NCBI GenBank assembly: GCA_905201305.1
Contig: CAJKNS010000144.1
Span: forward strand, 1 to 6,223
Length of the DNA stretch: 6,223 nt
Source: an uncultured Eubacteriales bacterium
GTDB lineage: Bacteria; Bacillota; Clostridia; Oscillospirales; Oscillospiraceae
Reading direction: 5' to 3'
The position numbers and the translations under genes are program-made. Within the stretch, counting starts at the first letter, position 1. Each line of letters opens with the position of its first letter. The notes beneath the pieces were generated by a model. That model made no database searches. It was not told the origin of the DNA and saw nothing but the letters and a program-made list of their open reading frames with translations. This document shows, piece after piece, positions 1 through 5,859 of this stretch.

Positions 1-159
1 GATGGCGACGAGCTCGAGCGTGTAGCGCTGCGCCGGTGAAAGACCTTCGCAGGCGCCGATGGTCAGCGCATAGGCGTGAACCTTCAGAAAGTGGTTGATG
101 TCGTGGAAATTGGCGTCTGACAGCAGAATCATCTTCTGCATGGCTTCCGCGACGGTCAT
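1..159 (-). CDS. HD-domain phosphohydrolase-like protein, N-terminal part only
   Basis: The first 53 codons are visible before the window edge, with no stop. The start ATG (159-157) is preceded by a near-perfect Shine-Dalgarno at 175-166, which fixes the start. The peptide begins MTVAEAMQKMILLSDAN and continues with HDINHFLKVHAYA, then GLSPAQRYTLELVAI. This is the layout I associate with small clostridial HD-superfamily proteins: a helix with an H-D-x-x-H pattern, then a helix leading into the HD metal site ('A-x-x-H-D'), which would lie just past the edge. HD proteins are metal-dependent phosphohydrolases, often acting on nucleotides; the substrate here is unknown. It lies 23 bases downstream of the sulfatase-like ORF and is probably co-transcribed with it. 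By hand count about three quarters of its third codon positions are G or C. The diagnostic HD pair is out of view, so the family call rests on recognition of the N-terminus. Confidence 0.7.
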   Translation of the reverse strand, partial: MTVAEAMQKMILLSDANFHDINHFLKVHAYALTIGACEGLSPAQRYTLELVAI

Positions 160-165
160 AAAGAT

Positions 166-175
166 ACCTCCTTCT
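166..175 (-). promoter_or_regulatory. Strong ribosome binding site of the HD-domain gene
   Basis: On the minus strand this reads AGAAGGAGGT, almost a full anti-16S match, six bases before the ATG at 159. It sets the start of the HD gene. It lies just after the stop of the upstream ORF (183-185), so the HD gene has its own ribosome loading. Confidence 0.8.
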
Positions 176-182
176 TCTAACC

Positions 183-353
183 CTACGCAGCTTCGTTTGC
201 GGGTGGAATCAGGAACCAGTCGATGTAGTCGGTCGGGTGGGCAATCGAGCCGCGCGTGGTGTAGACGGCAAGATTTTTGAACAGTACGGGCGTGATGTAG
301 CCGCGCTCGCACAGGCGCTTATAGAGGTTATAGCTGTAGCCGGAATTCACGTA
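183..353 (-). other. Unrecognised C-terminal tail of the sulfatase-like ORF
   Basis: Codons 455-510 (from KYVNSGYSYN to PPANEAA) do not resemble the second half of an LTA-synthase sulfatase domain. They read as sound coding sequence: no stops, about three quarters G/C third positions, and mixed aromatic and hydrophobic content including YITPVLFKNLAVYTTRGSIA and DYIDWFLIP. I read this as the 3' end of a different gene joined in frame. It runs directly into the well-spaced HD gene, as if those two belonged together originally. I cannot name the donor family. The exact break is uncertain by perhaps ten codons. A GAATTC sequence occurs at 343-348, close to the apparent break. Confidence 0.5.
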
Positions 354-1715
354 TTTGTCCACCAGCTCCTGTCCAAACATGTCCTCCACACTGATAAAGT
401 CCTCAAAGCCCATGTCCTCGTAGACCTGAGGGCGGTTCCAGCTGGATTCAAAATACGGGTGGAACGCATTCGCGGAAAAGCCCTGGGACATCAGCGTGGA
501 AACCAGGCTTGGCTGCTGCTTCTGGACATACAGCTGATAGGCATTGCTGCCAGCCGGAAGAAACGCCATGGTATTGCCCGTCAGGAACTCATACTCCGTG
601 TTAGAGGTGCCGGTGCCGATGGTGGACACATAGGCGTTGCCCTGGATCGTCTCGTCCTTAATGCTGTCGATATAGGGCATATAGGGCACATTCGTCTCAA
701 TATCCCCCACCACCGACAAATCAGAAAAGCTCTCGTTCATAATCACAATCACGTTGGGCGTTTTTCCCTGATCCACCGCCGTGGGAACATCCGTCTGTGC
801 CGCGGCTTCCTCCGGGTCCGTGCCCTGCCGAATCAGTGCAGTTTCAAGAATATTGGGCGTGCCGTTTTCCTGAATGCCTTCCTCCACAATGCCCTCGATT
901 TTCGCCGCATCATATCCGGATGGCACCATGAGCTTTAAATACTTGGTGTTCAGGGTAAATTCCAGCACTGCGCCGTGGTTTTTGTAGCCCCGGGTCTGGT
1001 TAAAGAAATCCGGCTTCAGACCGTAATCCGCCACCGTATCGGTAAAGTAAAACGTATAGGCAAAACCGCCTACCACCAAAATGCTCAGAAGCCGCAGGGC
1101 AATCCGTCCCGGCTTTCCCTTTTTCGGCATGGAAAGTCTGGAAGCCAGCGCCATGAGCATCGCCGTAAGACAAACGCCCAGCGCGATCTCATAGCCGATT
1201 TCATAGGTATAGCCTGCCGCCACATTTCCGGCGGTTTTAATGCTGGAAAAATCCATGGGCACCAGCGGGCTGCCCTTGAACTCCTTTACATACATATTGG
1301 CAATGCCAAACAGCAAAAGCACCGGGCTGACCGTCATCACCGAAATCCGCACGCTGCCGCTGAGCCCGAACACCGCCAGATACAGCAGGAGATATACCAC
1401 ATAGTTCTCCCAGATATCCTCGTCCGGCGTTAAGAAATCGCTTAAGAAGTTGCCGTTGAGCCGCTCCACTGCCACCAGCATGATATAGGGTGCAGCCGCC
1501 ATCAGCACCAGCATCATCAGGCACCGAAGCCAGCCCTTCTCCCATTTTACCGCAACCCCCGGAAACACCAGAAATGCCGCGCCCAGAGAAGAAAGCAGCA
1601 TTGCCTTGCCCCACTCCTCCTGCGCCAGAAAATCCTGACTGCGGCTGACAGCGAAAAACATCAAAATAAAACAAAGAATCCCACCGATTCGGGTGGACTT
1701 TCTGGAAATGGTCAT
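183..1715 (-). CDS. LTA synthase-like membrane sulfatase with truncated catalytic domain and unrelated C-terminal tail
   Basis: The 510-residue protein starts at ATG 1715-1713, with AGGAG at 1731-1727. Residues ~10-225 hold about six or seven hydrophobic segments (roughly 10-26, 37-55, 62-84, 105-118, 125-142, 173-191, 205-224). An extracytoplasmic sulfatase-type domain opens at ~319 (TPNVIVIMNESFSDL). By comparison with LtaS of Staphylococcus aureus, E328 matches the metal ligand Glu, T370 in GTGTSNTE the catalytic Thr, and H419, W426 and R428 match H347, W354 and R356 with identical spacing. Family members transfer phosphoglycerol or related groups to cell-surface polymers. From about residue 455 similarity ends. 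The NHGG-type loop and the Asp-His metal pair, expected roughly 120 residues after H419, are absent, and the ORF ends with about 56 unrecognised residues. Catalysis is therefore doubtful. It has its own promoter (1806-1779) and is probably co-transcribed with the HD gene. Family confidence is high; confidence in an intact gene is low. Confidence 0.85.
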   Translation of the reverse strand: MTISRKSTRIGGILCFILMFFAVSRSQDFLAQEEWGKAMLLSSLGAAFLVFPGVAVKWEKGWLRCLMMLVLMAAAPYIMLVAVERLNGNFLSDFLTPDEDIWENYVVYLLLYLAVFGLSGSVRISVMTVSPVLLLFGIANMYVKEFKGSPLVPMDFSSIKTAGNVAAGYTYEIGYEIALGVCLTAMLMALASRLSMPKKGKPGRIALRLLSILVVGGFAYTFYFTDTVADYGLKPDFFNQTRGYKNHGAVLEFTLNTKYLKLMVPSGYDAAKIEGIVEEGIQENGTPNILETALIRQGTDPEEAAAQTDVPTAVDQGKTPNVIVIMNESFSDLSVVGDIETNVPYMPYIDSIKDETIQGNAYVSTIGTGTSNTEYEFLTGNTMAFLPAGSNAYQLYVQKQQPSLVSTLMSQGFSANAFHPYFESSWNRPQVYEDMGFEDFISVEDMFGQELVDKYVNSGYSYNLYKRLCERGYITPVLFKNLAVYTTRGSIAHPTDYIDWFLIPPANEAA

Positions 1716-1778
1716 AGAAATAGACGCTCCTGTTGAAGTGATAGCAAGGGTAATAAACTATGTTGCCCAAGACTATTT

Positions 1779-1806
1779 ATTATATCAGCATTTTTCAGAA
1801 TGTACA
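1779..1806 (-). promoter_or_regulatory. Extended -10 promoter for the sulfatase-like gene
   Basis: On the minus strand TATAAT lies at 1784-1779, preceded by TG one base upstream (TGATATAAT). A TGTACA at 1806-1801 (4 of 6 to TTGACA) sits 16 bases further up. A start near 1772 would give a leader of about 56 nt to the ATG at 1715. It lies between the operon terminator (ending at 1849) and the gene, as expected for an independent transcription unit. An 11-base inverted repeat, TGGAA-A-TTCCA, at 1826-1836 lies about 20 bases above the -35 and could bind a regulator, though it is short. Confidence 0.7.
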
Positions 1807-1848
1807 TGGTATTTCGCAATTTTCATGGAAATTCCACGATTTTATCGC

Positions 1849-1888
1849 AAAAAACGCAGGCATAGAACCGTTCTATCCCTGCGTTTTT
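1849..1888 (-). terminator. Intrinsic terminator of the nrdD-nrdG-dut operon
   Basis: Two long arms pair. 1878-1888 pairs with 1850-1860 (11 bp, centred on CGCAGG/CCTGCG), then after a C/C (G/G) mismatch 1871-1876 pairs with 1862-1867, leaving a 3-base loop. Read on the minus strand the hairpin ends in six T (1854-1849). It begins two bases after the stop of the membrane-protein gene (TAA 1892-1890). The other flank also carries a T-run on the plus strand, but no plus-strand gene needs it. Confidence 0.92.
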
Positions 1889-1889
1889 G

Positions 1890-2282
1890 TTACTTTTTCG
1901 TCAGTGCCATGCACCAAAGCCCTGCAATCAACAGAATATCCAAAGCAATTCCAATTAAGAACCACCAGGAAAATGCCGTAAACACCAGCGATGCCGCCAA
2001 ATCCAGACAATAGCACAGGGTTCCGGCAATCATTGCCCAGCGTTTTCCCTTCCGCGCAAACACCAGAGAAACAAACACCATGGCATACAGCGCCGCGCAA
2101 ATCAGTCCAAAGATCACCGCCGCAGGAGCCGAGGTCATCATAGCGGCAAACACAATGCTGGGAAACGCGCCAAAGGGCAGCGGTGAAAGGGTACTGCCAA
2201 TCAGCAGCAGCTGCCAGCCCAGGAGCATAAAGATACCGGATGCGGCAGTTAATGCGATAAAATACTTCTTCGTTCTGGTCAT
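1890..2282 (-). CDS. Small four-helix membrane protein of unknown function
   Basis: 130 residues, starting at ATG 2282-2280 with GGGAGG at 2295-2290. The frame stays open further upstream into dut, but this start is chosen because of the Shine-Dalgarno and because it leaves one base after the dut stop (2286-2284). The N-terminus MTRTKKYF is basic, followed by hydrophobic segments at about 8-29, 40-75 (long, perhaps one helix plus a re-entrant part or two short helices), 82-103 and 105-127. A basic cytoplasmic loop (ARKGKRW, 76-82) and a lysine-rich end (ALTKK) suggest both termini are cytoplasmic. I see no catalytic motif and no family I can name. As last gene of a dNTP-synthesis operon it may simply be a passenger; a role in nucleotide or metal handling would be speculation. 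Confidence 0.8.
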   Translation of the reverse strand: MTRTKKYFIALTAASGIFMLLGWQLLLIGSTLSPLPFGAFPSIVFAAMMTSAPAAVIFGLICAALYAMVFVSLVFARKGKRWAMIAGTLCYCLDLAASLVFTAFSWWFLIGIALDILLIAGLWCMALTKK

Positions 2283-2283
2283 T

Positions 2284-2715
2284 TCAGAACCTCCCGGTGG
2301 AGCCAAAGCCCCCCTGCCCCCGCTGGGTTTCGTCCAGAGAATCCGTCTCTTCAAAGGTCTCCTGACGAACCGGGACAATTGCCAGCTGCGCTACCCGTTC
2401 CTCCGGTGCAACGGTCTGTGTTTCTCCGGAATGGTTCAGGAGAAACACAAAAATCTCACCCCGATAATCGCTGTCGATGACGCCGACCTTGTTGGCAGGC
2501 GCAAGTCCGCGCTTGGTGCCCAGGCTGCTTCGTGCAAACACAAGCCCCATATAGCCCTGAGGAATTGCCACAGCAATGCCCGTTGGAATCTTCACAGTCT
2601 GTCCCGGAAGGATGGTAACCGGCTCTGAAATGCAGGCATAGAGATCGGCTCCCGCAGCATCCGGCGAGCCATAGGTAGGGATTTTTGACTCCGGACGAAG
2701 CTTCTGAACTTTCAT
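2284..2715 (-). CDS. dut: Deoxyuridine 5'-triphosphate nucleotidohydrolase (dUTPase)
   Basis: Trimeric-type dUTPase of 143 residues, a normal full length. It hydrolyses dUTP to dUMP and pyrophosphate, keeping uracil out of DNA and supplying dUMP for thymidylate synthase. All five family motifs are visible: AGADLYA (21-27); ARSSLGTKRGL (61-71), which binds phosphates; GVIDSDYRGEI (78-88) with catalytic Asp81 and base-discriminating Tyr84; the QLAIVPV strand (110-116); and the glycine-rich C-terminal arm RGQGGFGSTGRF (132-143), which closes over the nucleotide with Phe137. The start MKVQKLRP follows AGAGGAG at 2729-2723; an in-frame upstream methionine inside nrdG lacks this support. Its ATG is one base from the nrdG stop, so translation is likely coupled. 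Coupling dUTPase with the anaerobic reductase fits a shared dNTP-supply unit. Confidence 0.96.
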   Translation of the reverse strand: MKVQKLRPESKIPTYGSPDAAGADLYACISEPVTILPGQTVKIPTGIAVAIPQGYMGLVFARSSLGTKRGLAPANKVGVIDSDYRGEIFVFLLNHSGETQTVAPEERVAQLAIVPVRQETFEETDSLDETQRGQGGFGSTGRF

Positions 2716-2716
2716 G

Positions 2717-3250
2717 CTACGGCTCCTCTCTTCCGTCCCACAGGACTGCGGTTCCACTTTCCAGTGTTTTCTTTACGTCAATGATGCGCTGATTGGCTGA
2801 GCCCCGGAACCGGAGGGATGGATTCTTTTCACTGAGATGGAATTCTCCGTCCACCAGCACGTCCAGCTGCCTTAGAAGCTCCATGGTGATTTCCCTGGGT
2901 CCCAGCTTGCCCGCCATTATATCCGTTTCCAGGGTATAGCCGGAATAGCACCAGATGGTCTTCTCTGGGAACTTCTCCCGCACCGCCTTACACAGCGTCA
3001 AAACCTCCGGCTGGTTTTCCGGCTCAAATGGCTCGCCGCCCAGCAGCGTCAGGCCCAAGATATAGGGTTTTTCCATGCCCGCCAGAATGGATTCCTGCAC
3101 CTCCGGAGTATAGGTCTTTCCCGCGTCAAAGCTCCAGGTTTCGGCATTAAAGCAGCCCTTGCAGTGATGGCGGCAGCCGGATACAAACAGACTCACCCGA
3201 ATCCCGGGACCGTCGGCAATATCCCGCCACTTAATCAGGGAATAATTCAC
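2717..3250 (-). CDS. nrdG: Anaerobic ribonucleotide reductase activating protein (radical SAM)
   Basis: 177 residues, slightly longer than the usual ~155-170. NrdG binds a [4Fe-4S] cluster and S-adenosylmethionine and abstracts hydrogen from a C-terminal glycine of NrdD to make the glycyl radical. The radical-SAM cysteines are C26, C30 and C33 in GCRHHCKGCFN. The preceding DGPGIRVSLFVSG and the SAM-binding TLLGGEPF (68-75) are typical, as are WCYSGYT (100-106), DVLVDGEF (130-137) and the conserved RFRGSANQR (147-155). The start is GTG at 3250-3248, overlapping the nrdD stop by four bases (GTGA); the nearby upstream ATG is in the nrdD frame and gives only MHL-stop. A weak AAGGGTG lies about nine bases before the GTG, so initiation probably depends on ribosomes finishing nrdD. 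This keeps activase below or equal to reductase. Confidence 0.96.
   Translation of the reverse strand: MNYSLIKWRDIADGPGIRVSLFVSGCRHHCKGCFNAETWSFDAGKTYTPEVQESILAGMEKPYILGLTLLGGEPFEPENQPEVLTLCKAVREKFPEKTIWCYSGYTLETDIMAGKLGPREITMELLRQLDVLVDGEFHLSEKNPSLRFRGSANQRIIDVKKTLESGTAVLWDGREEP
2723..2729 (-). promoter_or_regulatory. Ribosome binding site of dut, inside the end of nrdG
   Basis: AGAGGAG on the minus strand, seven bases before ATG 2715-2713 and within the last codons of nrdG. It selects the 143-residue dUTPase start over a longer in-frame opening. Confidence 0.75.
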
Positions 3251-5376
3251 AGATGCATCACCCTTGCCTTGATTTCCTTGGTTTTGCCCTCATTCCAGTA
3301 GTTTTCACCCAAATAACCGCAGGTACGGCGGGTGACGTTCATTCTGGTCTGATCGGTGTTGCCGCAGTTGGGGCACTGCCACTGATAGTCGTCGTTGATG
3401 ATAATTTCCCCATCAAATCCGCACACCTGGCAGTAATCGCTCTTGGTGTTGAACTCAGCGTACTGAATATTGTCATAGATGTACTGCACCACCTCGGCTA
3501 GAGCTGTGAGGTTATGGCGCATATTGGGAATCTCTACATAGCTGATGGCACCGCCGGAGGAAATGGACTGGAACTGGCTCTCAAAATCGAACTTGGAGAA
3601 GGCATCGATCTCCTCTCGCACGTCCACGTGATAGGAGTTTGTATAATAGCCCTTGTCCGTGACGTTGGGGATGGTGCCGAACCGCTCCTTATCAATCCGT
3701 GCAAACCGATAGCACAGGCTTTCGGCTGGGGTGCCGTACAGGGCAAAGCCGATGTTCGTCTCCGCTTTCCAGCGGTCGCAGGTTTCCCGCAGGTGCTTCA
3801 TCACGCGAACCGCAAACTCCTCGCCCACAGGATCGGTCTGACTGACGCCCTTCATGAGAATCGTCAGCTCATACAGTCCGATATATCCAAGGGAAATGGA
3901 GGAATAGCCGCCATAGAGGAATTTGTCAATGGTTTCGCCCTTTTTCAGCCGGGCAATGGCGCCATATTGCCAATGTACCGGGCTGACATCGCTGACCACA
4001 CCTTTTAGAGCATTATGCCGGCACATCAGCGCCTCAAAGCAGATTCCCAGCCGTTCGTCCAGCATCTTCCAGAACTTTTCTTCATCGCCCTTGCAGAGAA
4101 TGCCGATCTGGGGCAAATTGATGGAAACAACCCCCTGATTAAAGCGCCCCTCAAATTTATATTCGCCGTTTTCGTCCTTCCAGGGTGCCAGGAACGAGCG
4201 GCAGCCCATGGGTGCGAACACATTGCCCTCGTAATTCTCCCGCATTTTCTTTGCGGAAATATAGTCGGGATACATCCGCTTCGCGGAGCATTTCACTGCC
4301 AAGCGGGTGATGTAGTCATATTCGCCGCCGCGCAGGCAGTTATTCTCATCCAGCACATACACCAGCTTGGGGAATGCAGGCGTTACATAAACACCGGATG
4401 CGTTTTTGATTCCCTCCAGCCGCTGCCTTAGGATTTCCTCCACGATCATGGCGTTTTCCTTGATGTAGGGGTCCCCCTCTTTGAGGTACAGGAACAGGGT
4501 CACAAAGGGCGACTGACCGTTGGTGGTCATCAGGGTATTGATCTGATATTGAATGGTCTGAACGCCGGACTTCAGCTCCTCCTGAAGGCGCTCCCGGGTG
4601 AGCTTTTCGATCAGCTCCTCGGAAACCTCCTCGCCCTGACATTCATCGGTAATGCGTTTTTTAAACTTATTGTAGCTCCGGCGGAGATACTTGCCCAAAT
4701 GACTGATATCCACGCTTTGACCGCCATATTGGTTGGAGGCAACGTTGGCAATGATCTGGGTCATTACATTGCACGCCACCTGAAAGCTCTTGGGGGATTC
4801 AATGAGCTTACCGTTCATCATGGTGCCGTTGTCCAGCATGTCGCCGATGTTAATGAGACAGCAGTTGAAAATGGGCTGCACAAAATAGTCGGCATCATGG
4901 AAATGCAGCACCCCCTCGTCATGTGCCTTGGAGATTTTCTCCGGCAGAAGAATCCGGCGGGTCAAATCCCGGGACACCTCGCCAGCAATATAATCCCGCT
5001 GGGTGGAGGCAATGACGGTGTTCTTGTTGCTGTTTTCCTCCGCCAGCTCTTTATTGGTGTTGTGAAGCAGGCTGAGAATGCTTTCATCGGTGGTGTTCTG
5101 CTTCCGAACCAGAGCGCGGGTGTAGCGGTAGATGATATAGTTCTTTGCCAGGACATATTTGTCCTGCTCCATCAGCTGCTTCTCCACCATATCCTGAATA
5201 TCCTCCACCAGCAGGCGGCTGCGATGCCGCTGCTCAATGGAGCAGGTTATTTTTTCGATCATGTCCTGGTCGATCCGATCTTCCTCGTCTACGGAGTCAT
5301 TCGCCTTCTGAATGGCAGAGACAATTTTGCTCCGGTCAAAAGCAACAATCGAGCCATCTCTTTTTACTACTTGCAT
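3247..5376 (-). CDS. nrdD: Anaerobic (class III) ribonucleoside-triphosphate reductase
   Basis: 709 residues, normal for the family (E. coli 712). It reduces ribonucleoside triphosphates to dNTPs in anaerobic cytoplasm by glycyl-radical chemistry, generally with formate as reductant. Residues 1-~93 form an ATP-cone (MQVVKRDGSIVAFDRSKI...), the allosteric activity site binding ATP or dATP. The barrel follows with the two active-site cysteine regions: NCCLINIGDML (171-181, matching T4 Cys79) and MGCRSFLAPW with C392 (matching T4 Cys290, the thiyl residue). The C-terminus has the zinc site C649/C652 and C668/C671, then RRTCGYLGENYW with glycyl-radical Gly687. ATG 5376-5374 is preceded by GGAGGAA at 5388-5382. 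It is first in the nrdD-nrdG-dut-membrane protein operon, behind a promoter with two candidate NrdR boxes. All key residues are present, so it should be active. Confidence 0.98.
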   Translation of the reverse strand: MQVVKRDGSIVAFDRSKIVSAIQKANDSVDEEDRIDQDMIEKITCSIEQRHRSRLLVEDIQDMVEKQLMEQDKYVLAKNYIIYRYTRALVRKQNTTDESILSLLHNTNKELAEENSNKNTVIASTQRDYIAGEVSRDLTRRILLPEKISKAHDEGVLHFHDADYFVQPIFNCCLINIGDMLDNGTMMNGKLIESPKSFQVACNVMTQIIANVASNQYGGQSVDISHLGKYLRRSYNKFKKRITDECQGEEVSEELIEKLTRERLQEELKSGVQTIQYQINTLMTTNGQSPFVTLFLYLKEGDPYIKENAMIVEEILRQRLEGIKNASGVYVTPAFPKLVYVLDENNCLRGGEYDYITRLAVKCSAKRMYPDYISAKKMRENYEGNVFAPMGCRSFLAPWKDENGEYKFEGRFNQGVVSINLPQIGILCKGDEEKFWKMLDERLGICFEALMCRHNALKGVVSDVSPVHWQYGAIARLKKGETIDKFLYGGYSSISLGYIGLYELTILMKGVSQTDPVGEEFAVRVMKHLRETCDRWKAETNIGFALYGTPAESLCYRFARIDKERFGTIPNVTDKGYYTNSYHVDVREEIDAFSKFDFESQFQSISSGGAISYVEIPNMRHNLTALAEVVQYIYDNIQYAEFNTKSDYCQVCGFDGEIIINDDYQWQCPNCGNTDQTRMNVTRRTCGYLGENYWNEGKTKEIKARVMHL

Positions 5377-5410
5377 TGTTCTTCCTCCGCTCCTATCCCG
5401 CTGGGATTAT

Positions 5411-5487
5411 GGCACGCATTCCCCCCTTGACACAAGTTCATCGAAGTGCCAGGAAAACACTTCGATGCGTAAAAAGCGGTGCGTGCC
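5411..5487 (-). promoter_or_regulatory. Structured 5' leader of the nrdD mRNA
   Basis: The predicted transcript start near 5512 leaves about 135 nt before nrdD. Within it an outer 8-bp perfect stem (5487-5480 with 5418-5411, GGCACGCA/TGCGTGCC) encloses a 10-bp perfect stem (5467-5458 with 5448-5439, CATCGAAGTG/CACTTCGATG) with a 9-base loop. No T-run follows the inner stem, so it is not an ordinary terminator. The fold ends about 22 bases before the ribosome binding site. It could stabilise the message or regulate translation. It does not match a riboswitch class I can identify. Confidence 0.5.
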
Positions 5488-5518
5488 GTCTATTTCTTTC
5501 ATTTTTTGCAGTAGCCAT

Positions 5519-5546
5519 ATTATATCACATGACCTAGGGATTGCAA
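5519..5546 (-). promoter_or_regulatory. Extended -10 promoter of the nrdD operon
   Basis: On the minus strand TATAAT lies at 5524-5519 with TG just upstream (TGATATAAT), and TTGCAA at 5546-5541 (4 of 6 to TTGACA) sits 16 bases further up. The design matches the promoter of the sulfatase-like gene, which also has TGATATAAT with a 16-base spacer. The candidate NrdR boxes begin nine bases above the -35. Confidence 0.75.
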
Positions 5547-5554
5547 GAACAAAA

Positions 5555-5570
5555 TTACTACATTTAGTGT
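5555..5570 (-). promoter_or_regulatory. Candidate NrdR box, promoter-proximal
   Basis: The minus strand reads ACACTAAATGTAGTAA, which agrees by my count at 12 of 16 positions with the NrdR consensus (ACAC-W-ATATAT-W-GTGT). NrdR is the ATP-cone zinc-ribbon repressor of ribonucleotide reductase genes and binds two such boxes in tandem. This copy lies just above the -35 of the nrdD promoter. Confidence 0.65.
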
Positions 5571-5584
5571 CAGTTTACTTACAG

Positions 5585-5600
5585 AAACCATATGTTGTGG
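5585..5600 (-). promoter_or_regulatory. Candidate NrdR box, distal
   Basis: The minus strand reads CCACAACATATGGTTT, also about 12 of 16 to the NrdR consensus. Its centre is 30 bp (about three helical turns) from the proximal box, close to the 31-32 bp usual for tandem NrdR boxes. It overlaps a small inverted repeat (AAACCA 5585-5590 with TGGTTT 5598-5603), which makes this copy less certain than the proximal one. Confidence 0.55.
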
Positions 5601-5801
5601 TTTTCTGGCGTTTATAGGCTTTGCGGCACCCTATGGTGGGCTGCGGTTTCCATAATGCAAGCAAGGGAAAACCACAGTAATATTGTCGGTTTTTTGTCTT
5701 AATTCGGAGACGAATTTTACGTAAATCGCAGGTGTCCCAAGGGCTGGCGCACTCTGTCTTCGCCCCATATCGTCTGTAATTATTTGTAAAGTTTTCCACA
5801 T
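5601..5801. other. Non-coding gap with clustered short inverted repeats
   Basis: No convincing gene lies between the upstream terminator and the NrdR boxes. The stretch contains several paired arms. TGTGGTTTTC at 5596-5605 matches GAAAACCACA at 5667-5676 (10 bp perfect). AAAACCACA at 5668-5676 can instead pair with TGTCGGTTTT at 5684-5693 with one bulge, followed on the plus strand by a short T-run. AATTCG-GAGA-CGAATT lies at 5701-5716. GGCG/CGCC flank 11 bases near 5745-5764. The competing pairings recall a small repeat element or a structured RNA, but I recognise no known family and see no clear promoter for a separate RNA. Confidence 0.4.
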
Positions 5802-5843
5802 AAAAAAGATCATCCAAGGGTAAAAAATCTCCCTTGGACGATC
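5802..5843 (-). terminator. Intrinsic terminator of the DprA-like gene
   Basis: A 13-bp stem pairs 5843-5831 with 5820-5808. It is perfect on the minus strand apart from one G-U wobble, with TCCAAGGG/CCCTTGGA at its core and a 10-base loop. It is followed by six T (5807-5802). It starts 16 bases after the stop of the DprA-like gene and isolates that gene from the nrdD operon. Confidence 0.93.
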
Positions 5844-5859
5844 AAGCAAATTTGAAACG

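Noticed and set aside
237..938. Plus-strand open frame (233 codons) opposite the sulfatase-like gene
   Set aside because: Its composition is rich in His, Arg and Ile, typical of the antisense of GC-biased coding sequence. The minus-strand frame has clear LTA-synthase motifs.
1237..1770. Alternative minus-strand frame of 177 codons overlapping the sulfatase N-terminus
   Set aside because: It is rich in Gly, Ala and Cys, has no domain and overlaps the membrane-spanning region of a gene with a better start and promoter. It is a shadow frame.
4549..5430. Long plus-strand open frame (293 codons) opposite nrdD
   Set aside because: It is antisense to a fully motif-supported NrdD, has no ribosome binding site of note and encodes no recognisable domain. 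It is a codon-bias shadow.
5427..5432. Perfect TTGACA on the plus strand
   Set aside because: No -10 at a suitable distance downstream and no plus-strand gene. It lies in the nrdD leader and is probably chance.
5764..5790. Possible minus-strand promoter (TTTACA with a TATGGG-like element) for an RNA in the gap
   Set aside because: The spacing is too short (13-15 bases) and the -10 is poor, so it does not support an independent transcript.
5792..5800. DnaA-box-like TTTTCCACA
   Set aside because: A single copy with one mismatch to TTATCCACA, no cluster and no other origin features.
5575..5849. Two overlapping minus-strand small open frames (80 and 72 codons) between dprA-like and nrdD
   Set aside because: Both start within or beside the terminator at 5802-5843, lack a ribosome binding site and run across the inverted-repeat cluster. 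The peptides look like translated non-coding sequence.
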